A DNA stretch of 20,000 nucleotides from Botryococcus braunii (taxonomy: Eukaryota; Chlorophyta; Trebouxiophyceae), in contig MVGU01001171.1 of assembly GCA_002005505.1 (NCBI GenBank), positions 140,001 through 160,000 of the forward strand. The letters run 5' to 3'. Shown here piece after piece: positions 9,401 to 20,000 of the stretch (the first letter of the stretch is position 1; each line of letters begins with the position of its first letter). Both the position numbers and the translations under genes were made by a program. Under the pieces are notes generated by a model. That model was not told where the DNA came from. It saw only the letters and a list, made by a program, of their open reading frames with translations, and searched no databases.

Positions 9401-11675
9401 TGCATACTACCCCGTGGCAGCTGGTGGCTTCTTTCCTGGATCATATGAGTAGGCAATCCAAAAGGGGCTGCTTGCTGGTAGCCCATCATTGAAGATTGCT
9501 CCAAGTGCCGAGGCGCATTATAAGGCATACATTCAACATATCTTGAACCCATTGTTTGGCGATCCTTGGCTTCCCGTGCCTGCTTTGCAACATCTGCAGC
9601 AAATCAAACCTGTCATGCAGCCATCTCCGATACACATGCATAGTACACACCACACTGCACCTAAGCACAAGAACCTATTCAATTGTAACGTGCCTAGACA
9701 GAAAGTAAAGCGTGCAGTTCTGCCATTGCCTTCAGTGTGAAGCCCAACTAGATAGCCCAGGGCAGGCTATCACCGCAGGATAGAGAAATTGTACAGGAGC
9801 CCATACGCCCTCAACAGCTTCAAGTACTAAGGCATAGACCCTCAGTAGCTCTAATTTTGCTGAACAGCGCACGAAGATCGCAGTCGAAGGCATACATTGC
9901 AACCATATGGAAGTTCGATATTGGCTTCAGCACACCACCTGACTTAACTTGGTCAGGCATGCTATTCTGTAAATTATGGTGCACACAGTGAATGAGTGTT
10001 CGAAGACTTTCAGCAGCCATGAGATCCCCATAAAATAATGGAACCCTCCACAGTTACGACAACTCTGCGGTAGATACAGGCTTGATGGCCAGGGTTCAGG
10101 AGACGTGCTTAGAGTTTAATCCTTAGGGTTTGGCAACCATATTTAGGTGGCTGGTAACCACCTAAATATAAGAAGTGTGATCCAATCCAGAATGTTCTGA
10201 GGTTCCATTTGCAACTTATCATGGAAGGACCAAAAAAATATTCACAAACCTGGCGACTCAAATTGCACATAAGCAATCCCACTGCACTGCGGTGTGCTCT
10301 TTGTCCGATCATGCTTGGGTACCACATGAATACTGGAATCATTGAGATTGAAACCTGGACACAGAAAGCAACAACATCAAAATCTTTGAGGTAAGACAAC
10401 ACAAGGATAGCAAAGCGTAGGTGCGCCCCTTTACACAAAACAGCTGCTTAAATCAAGCAATCCCAGTGAGAGTGAATCAGCACTGTAAACAAGCATCAAA
10501 TAATTGAGGGGAAGATTTCACATTGCAAACCCCCAACATTGACATCCAAGTAGGGCACAATCCTAACATCAGAAGCACATGCCAAAGCATAGCAGACAGG
10601 CGAAAAGTTCATTACCTTCGAAAAACTGTATGATATCATCTACAGTGGTGCTGAAGGGCAAGCCCCTTAACTTGATGGTCGAACCATCTGTGGCTGCTTG
10701 TGGGCCAGTCAGAGATGCAGCGCTGGGCACAGCTTGAGGGAAGATAGACACCGGATGCACTGCTTGTTGCCTACTTCTACCGCCCCTGATAAATCCCTGA
10801 TCTCCCCTTCGACCGCCCTGTTGGCTTTGTAACTGCTGCTTCAAATCACCTCGTGAAGAGGGAAAGAGTTCAATGTATCGCTCCCCCATCTTCTGCTTGT
10901 TGCGTTGAAGAGCCTCCATGTATGCCCCTTCTGAGAAGAACTCAACATATGCTTCTCCTAGGGGTTTCTTATCACCAGAAGTAAGTGCGATTACAATCGC
11001 ATTCTTTTCCTTCGCTATTTCAAGGTCTTTGAAGAAGACCCTCACATCTTCCTCAGTGGCACTATATGGAAGTCCACGGAGGCGCAACACGAAACCTTTC
11101 GTCTTATCGTCGTCCTCACGCATTGGCGGCTCCTCGTCCTCCCGAACCTCAAAAATCCTACACAATTCCGGATTGCATCCTTTAAAAGCAAAAATGGAAA
11201 GTTAAATACCTAAAGCACTCATAAGCAAGCGCTTCCTCATTACAAGACATGAAGTTTAGGGCTCCCTTAACCCGAAGTCCGTGGGATCAAAACTGCACCT
11301 ACAGAAATAGTTCCAGCGGGACAGTGCAAAACTTGGGAGCCGTGTTTAGATGGCGACTTACTCTATGTACCGGGTGCCCATGGTTTCTTTGTCTTTCTTC
11401 TGCCTCGCGTTGGCAGCAACGACTGCGCTGGAGAACGTGACATATGCCTCCCCACTATTCCGGCCTGTCCCAAGACAAAAATCACTATAAGATGGCTTGC
11501 TTTGCCACATCAGTGCGGAGTAATCATGGCTTTCGAGGATCGCACTGTTCTTCTTGCAAATATACACGGAGGCCACTTCAAAGTCATCTCCGAAAAAGTC
11601 ACGGACGTCTGCTTCTTCAGCTGAGAATGGAAGGCCTCGTAGCCTTAAGGTTGCACTCTTCTTTTCTTCTGACAT
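6464..11675 (-). CDS. hnRNP F/H-like RNA-binding protein with three quasi-RRMs, 8 coding exons
   Basis: Exons in coding order are 11675-11546, 11464-11362, 11157-10616, 10354-10250, 9593-9238, 7946-7800, 7166-6983 and 6585-6464. They join with matching phases into 563 codons ending in TGA (562 residues). The ATG at 11675 follows an in-frame TAA at 11732-11730. RRM1 (about 8-80) has the RNP2-like LRLRGLPF and RNP1-like GEAYVTF motifs. RRM2 (about 100-176) has LRLRGLPY and GEAYVEF. RRM3 (about 238-314) has IKLRGLPF and GIAYVQF. Each ends in a R-Y-[IV]-E motif, as in hnRNP F/H and GRSF1. The rest is a Gly/Pro/Met/Gln-rich tail with a Q9 run at about 463. By family, the protein should bind G-tracts and control nuclear splicing or polyadenylation. 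All introns are GT-AG, 81-1291 nt long. The last two junctions rest on phase and composition only. Confidence 0.9.
6586..6593 (-). promoter_or_regulatory. Tandem splice acceptors before the last exon of gene A
   Basis: On the minus strand two AG dinucleotides lie 6 nt apart, TAG (AG at 6593-6592) and CAG (AG at 6587-6586). Both accept the same phase. Using the upstream one adds two residues (V-A) to a glycine-rich run, and using the downstream one gives a continuous GGGG. Either is compatible with the reading frame, so I cannot choose from sequence alone. Confidence 0.45.
8013..8027. repeat. G15 run (C15 in gene A pre-mRNA)
   Basis: An uninterrupted run of 15 G on the plus strand is followed by GA-rich sequence to 8041. 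On the transcribed strand of gene A it forms a U/C-rich block followed by C15, ending 66 nt upstream of the exon 6 acceptor at 7947. It therefore adds to a long polypyrimidine region in intron 5. Confidence 0.9.
8465..8504. repeat. Perfect 16-bp hairpin in intron 5 of gene A
   Basis: The arm TTGCCCTTCGTAGTTG at 8465-8480 is matched without mismatch by its reverse complement at 8489-8504. The 8-nt loop is CTCTTCCC. Pairing stops abruptly on the outer side. It lies in intron 5 of gene A, so it would be transcribed and could fold in the pre-mRNA. Confidence 0.9.
9317..9326 (-). repeat. C10 coding tract in exon 5 of gene A
   Basis: The plus strand has a run of ten G. On the coding strand this gives ten consecutive C within codons for a proline run (H-Q-P-P-P-P-P-Q). 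The frame is intact here, since downstream residues and the phase-0 donor remain consistent. A tract of this length is prone to slippage during replication, transcription or sequencing. Confidence 0.85.
10139..10169. repeat. Perfect 12-bp hairpin in intron 4 of gene A
   Basis: ATATTTAGGTGG at 10139-10150 pairs exactly with CCACCTAAATAT at 10158-10169. The loop is 7 nt (CTGGTAA). It lies in intron 4 of gene A, between the two exons that complete RRM3. Confidence 0.9.
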
Positions 11676-12304
11676 TTCGACCTCCTGGGAGGCGTCTTCG
11701 CCGTGGCCGCGAGTCAAATTCTCCTCGGTTTATCAATTGTCCATAAAGCAGAATGCAGGACGGTATGGCTACGATCCCAAGAGTTGAATGTCATCATTGT
11801 AAGCGATGGGCCGGCCCTGCCGGTTTTGGGGCAAGTGGCACGATGCCAGCGACGAAGGTTTGTGGTTGCCGCAGACATAGGCAGGGAATGCCGTTGTCGG
11901 GTATTGGATTTCCACGGGGGTATAACCTGCCCCTTCTATCCTCACGCTAATTGACTTATCAGTAAATTATTGTACTGCACGTATCGTATGTACTCGTGTT
12001 GGCCCTCGTGACGGGGTCACATGATTATACGTGGTTGCTGTGGACAGTTGTGGCGTGAAAGCCCCCAGGACATCGATTCCTTCTAAATTCGGGAAGGGAA
12101 GGGAAGGAAATGGTTTAAATTGGAAATTTTCAAATGGCGCATTAGGTCATGTTTCTCGGTACATTTCATTCGGGAATGGTTTGACGTCGATTTAAAGCAA
12201 GGCTGCCTACCATAGCAGAGTGATTATAGAACAGGTACAGAAAGGCACCTCTCCCGCCAAGCTCTGCATGTCATTCCTTTCTTCTTTTCTCCGCATGTCC
12301 CCAC

Positions 12305-12343
12305 CCCAAACGATCTGGCCACAGCTGGGCCAGATCGTTTGGG
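12305..12343. repeat. Perfect 16-bp hairpin, intergenic
   Basis: CCCAAACGATCTGGCC at 12305-12320 is exactly complementary to 12328-12343, with a 7-nt loop (ACAGCTG). Pairing ends sharply at both outer edges. No U-tract follows, and it is not near the end of a recognised gene. Confidence 0.9.
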
Positions 12344-12846
12344 CTGGAAATATTACATCCAGAATCACCATGGAAACTCATTCGCATGTTCTGTGGCACA
12401 CCATAGTTCCTTCCCAACTTGCAAGGGGCCTCCCAACAAAAATAGGCTTCACTCTTCATTCTAAAAAGGAAACTTACGGGTACTGATAAGTTTTTTGTAT
12501 GTCCGCTATTCTGAAATATGCATTTAATGTCCAAACCACTCTTCTTCCGCCCTCCACAATGTATTCCCACAGTGCTGTTCGATCTCTACCCTACCCGCAG
12601 CAAATGGCGTCAATGTGGGAAATGGATCTGCCCTTTTTGTGGTGAACGTCAGGGTCTGAGACAAGGGTGTGGGCAGCTATGGCATCAAGGATGATATGGA
12701 CACCACTTGTGCAGTGCCCGGCCATGGGTGAAAATGATTACATTAAAATGTGAATTATACACTACCGGGGCTACTTCATGGTCGTTGTTGGTGGGTTGTA
12801 TTTATGGAATAACACTCTTCTCATACGTAGGTTTTTAACAGATACA

Positions 12847-12923
12847 GGTATACTTGAAACTGAAGTATACCACCCCGAGGATGAAGTATACCACCTAGAG
12901 AATGAAGTATACCACCTATGAAC
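12847..12923. repeat. 9-bp hairpin overlapping three 21-bp tandem repeats
   Basis: Three head-to-tail 21-bp units lie at 12861-12881, 12882-12902 and 12903-12923. All start TGAAGTATACCACC and vary in the last bases. The first unit also forms the right arm of a perfect inverted repeat, GGTATACTT at 12847-12855 with AAGTATACC at 12863-12871 and a 7-nt loop. The same core is therefore present once inverted and three times direct. Confidence 0.85.
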
Positions 12924-13440
12924 TATCCTACCGCACACCACTTATCCTACATGTGGGTACCTGAGATCCGGGGGCCGTGGACAGACATGTCGGTGGAACA
13001 TGACCAGGGACATGACAGGGAAAGGGGGAATGCAGGAAAGGAGGGAATGGCAGGGGCAGTAAAACAACAAACGACAAGGGTGAGGACGGAGGTGGTATAG
13101 GGGCGAGGATGTTTAAACATGTCATGTTTAATGGCTGGTCAGGAAGCAGTCGAAAATCCTCAGCCCAACCCAATCAATTTAAGTCTTGAAATCGGCGGCT
13201 CCCTGTGAAATAGGCTTTGATTTGACGATCATACGTGCAGTGGCCATAAATCAGCCACCACCAGAACCCGTAAGCGGGAATGTGGCCCAGTGTTTGTAAG
13301 GACAAACTCCACACAGCACAAGTACCTGCGCCAGACTTGACAGCGGTCACCTAAGATGGAGGAGTGCCTTCTCAAGAGGGAAAACAATCAAAATTGTTCA
13401 AGTATGCTGGCTGCAGCCGAGCTCAAGTCCTTGAGGGCAC

Positions 13441-13445
13441 GCACG

Positions 13446-13543
<98 letters not shown>

Positions 13544-13568
13544 AGAGAACCCCCGGTGGGGGGGGGGG
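13441..13568. repeat. (CA)n microsatellite followed by a G11 run
   Basis: A (GCAC) start leads into a nearly pure (CA)n array to about 13539, broken once by a CAGAC variant near 13509. A short unique spacer and an 11-G run at 13558-13568 follow. It starts about 110 nt beyond the gene B stop codon, so it may lie in the gene B 3' UTR or just outside it. No AATAAA is seen between the stop and the array. Confidence 0.9.
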
Positions 13569-13676
13569 TACAACCCCTGTGTGGCCTTCCTGCCACTATC
13601 TGGATACTGGCTGGAATATAAATGGCAGAAAATCAGAATCAAGTGCCATTAAGGAGCGGAGGTCGTGGTAGGTGGC

Positions 13677-18365
<4,689 letters not shown>

Positions 18366-18968
18366 CTAAGGAGGAAGTGCAGAAAAAGTGAGATAGATTG
18401 AAAACAGCCGAAAAGTTTTTCGTACAGTGCTTTGAATGATATTGTCGGAACACCTTCCGCATGCAGCTCCCACATGTCAAATAGAACCAATCCCTTAACG
18501 GTATAGCAGCAGAAATCAACTTTACGGAGCAACACATGTATTTGGAGTCGGCTGGGTCATTTGCATGTGCCACGATCCACCTAGGCAGTAATGGTCAGAT
18601 CTTCCTCTCAAGCAAGGCTACTGTTCCAAGCCCCTTAAAATTCTTAAAGTATATCTAGCCACGATCCCAGCAATCTCCGCACATTTTGGCAAAGTATGTT
18701 AGATGTTCAAAGACAATTCAACATGAAGCCACGGAAGGGTTGGCAGAATTGTTCCAAAAGCGCTCGAGGGTCACCAAAGTTTGGTGACCAAACCCTCCCG
18801 AATGCACTGCAGCATGGAAACCGGCAAGTGGATCACGGTTAGGACATGCGTCGCTTATCATTTAAATAGTCATGCGGCCCTGGGCAGGGGCAAGATTGTT
18901 GCTTTTCCATGTGCATTTCTATCTTCGTAAAGCAATAGCAAATAGTGTCCTTGTTAAACTCGTGTGCG
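18366..18968. other. Upstream of gene B as found; missing 5' exons expected
   Basis: No start exon for gene B could be fixed. The acceptor at 18367-18366 follows a good pyrimidine-rich tract on the minus strand. An exon with the ATG must therefore lie upstream, here or beyond the GT array, ending in phase 0 or 2 depending on the acceptor used. Two overlapping minus-strand open frames cover 18361-18573, but neither gives a donor in the right phase. A perfect inverted repeat lies at 18769-18789. Confidence 0.4.
18769..18789. repeat. Perfect 10-bp inverted repeat, 1-nt spacer
   Basis: GGTCACCAAA at 18769-18778 pairs with TTTGGTGACC at 18780-18789 around a single G. A shifted partial pairing also exists between GAGGGT at 18766-18771 and ACCCTC at 18792-18797. 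It lies upstream of the found part of gene B. Confidence 0.85.
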
Positions 18969-18983
18969 TGGTGCGCGCGCGCT

Positions 18984-19039
<56 letters not shown>

Positions 19040-19057
19040 TGCGCATGCGTGCGTGCA

Positions 19058-19096
<39 letters not shown>

Positions 19097-19098
19097 CT

Positions 19099-19148
<50 letters not shown>

Positions 19149-19185
19149 CTACCTGTGTGTGTGTGTATGTGTGTGTGTGTGTGTT
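18969..19185. repeat. Alternating purine-pyrimidine (GT)n block with GC-rich cores
   Basis: GTGCGCGCGCGC near 18971-18982 leads into (GT)n from about 18987. A GTGCGCATGCGTGCGTGCATGC-like core follows near 19034-19060, and then more (GT)n. Two TACCTACC interruptions stand 52 bp apart at 19094-19101 and 19146-19153, which suggests duplication of a 52-bp unit. Almost the whole 215 bp alternates purine and pyrimidine. Open frames across it are repeat translations only. Confidence 0.95.
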
Positions 19186-19188
19186 GTG

Positions 19189-19247
19189 TAAACTGATAGG
19201 TACGTATAGATACGTGATGGCAAACGTACAAGGGTACTATCAGTTTA
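19189..19247. repeat. 11-bp inverted repeat flanking a short spacer
   Basis: TAAACTGATAG at 19189-19199 is the exact reverse complement of CTATCAGTTTA at 19237-19247. The 37-nt spacer itself contains a TACGTAT/ATACGT pair. It directly abuts the end of the GT array. Confidence 0.75.
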
Positions 19248-20000
19248 ACATGTGGTTTTAGGAAACATTGTATAACTAGAACCTCTCCACGAGTGGAGTA
19301 CAAGTAAGAGGATGCGCCTGATTGCGTTTCTATGGTTAATGTTTGTGATCAGTTTGGTTGATCATATAGAGACCTCCATGCAGTACAGGTCTTGTACTGG
19401 TGACGATGTGTCACAAGTAATAGACTCCAGTGAGCGTGTACACGTGTATAAGTTCAGGATTTGTGGTACAGTTGTAAGGCTACACGATGGCATAGGGCCG
19501 TGTCAGGGTTCATTATGTGGCCATGCAGTACGGTACAGCCTCTCGAAAGGAACTGTCCCGTTACCGCCGGTTACGATCAGGAGGTATAGAAACGCCAGAT
19601 CGCGAGCAAGCTTGGCAGTCTCGATGGGGTGTGGAATGCATCTGGGCTTCGAACTCCAAGCTGAATAGTGTTTGCTCTGTATTGAAGGATTGCTTGATAT
19701 ACTGCTGTCACATTCATTTCAATACAGGTAAGCTTGCGATCGCTGGCAAGGGTAACGGTCGCAGTCGTGTGGCTGCGATCGTAGGCGTTAAGCACATGCA
19801 TACTGATGTTTCTGCTGTTAATGAAACATTACATGTGTCTTGTGTTGCAGGAGCTGCATTGCTTGTATGTTACTGTTGTGCGAACAGTAAGGCTATTTGT
19901 GTGTGACGAGTTGCACACTGGTTATAGCGGTGAGTACAGATACGTATAACAAGCTTGCTCCTGCTGGTTAAATAACTGTTTTGTTTTGATCTCTGATGAT
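19248..20000. other. No supported gene; overlapping plus-strand open frames
   Basis: Two overlapping plus-strand frames, 19312-19668 and 19517-19906, are open. The first begins with M-R followed by a hydrophobic run (LIAFLWLMFVISLV) that would pass as a signal peptide. The rest resembles no family, and the two frames compete for the same bases. Either could be a small secreted hypothetical protein or part of a gene continuing beyond the window. I do not call either. Confidence 0.4.

Larger units (their letters stand above)
11676..13440. other. Intergenic region between gene B 3' end and gene A 5' end
   Basis: No coding exon is recognised. The gene A side must hold its promoter and 5' UTR, but I see no clear TATA box at a convincing distance. 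Contents are a GGGAA repeat patch near 12092-12109, a perfect 16-bp hairpin at 12305-12343, and a 9-bp hairpin running into three 21-bp tandem repeats at 12847-12923. Open frames here give translations without family resemblance. Confidence 0.55.

Noticed and set aside
12305..12343. Intergenic hairpin as a transcription terminator
   Set aside because: This is a eukaryotic window, no U-tract follows the stem, and it is more than 1.3 kb beyond the gene B stop.
13441..13540. Repeat array as a CRISPR locus
   Set aside because: It is a pure dinucleotide microsatellite without spacers, and there are no cas-like genes.
18872..19303. Open frames on both strands through the GT array
   Set aside because: They are simple translations of a (GT)n repeat with no unique domain.

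Overview
This is an intron-rich eukaryotic nuclear window. It has two multi-exon genes with GT-AG introns, long dinucleotide microsatellites ((CA)n, (GA)n, (GT)n), mononucleotide runs and large non-coding stretches. Nothing suggests a bacterium or organelle. The protein in the right-hand gene resembles, from memory only, an uncharacterised plant and algal family. A green-lineage alga is therefore the best guess, but the species cannot be fixed from the sequence.

Layout. Bases 1-6294 hold no gene I can support; they contain low-complexity runs, one inverted repeat and several plus-strand stretches that look weakly coding. Bases 6464-11675 on the minus strand carry gene A. It has eight reconstructed coding exons, encodes 562 residues and contains three quasi-RRM domains of the hnRNP F/H type followed by a Gly/Pro/Gln-rich tail. 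Two overlapping AATAAA signals lie about 160 nt past its stop. Bases 11676-13676 are intergenic, with a perfect 16-bp hairpin, a 21-bp triple repeat and a (CA)n array. Bases 13677-18365 on the minus strand carry gene B. It has eleven reconstructed exons, encodes at least 362 residues, and its 5' end was not found. All its exon phases agree, its acidic core reads DDLVDYEDD, and it ends in a W-I-V-P-P-P-I-Y-D-E-E motif. One intron carries a compound (CA)n/(GA)n microsatellite. Bases 18366-20000 hold a long alternating purine-pyrimidine (GT)n block and no convincing gene.

Both genes read leftwards with about 2 kb between them. Nothing in the sequence links their functions: gene A should act in nuclear pre-mRNA processing through G-tract binding, and the role of gene B is unknown. 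No known mobile element, RNA gene or CRISPR array was recognised. The points most worth checking are gene B itself, its frame-neutral 37+41 nt exon pair, the frame-neutral first intron and own-gene G-tracts of gene A, and a set of perfect short hairpins with unrelated sequences but similar loop sizes.
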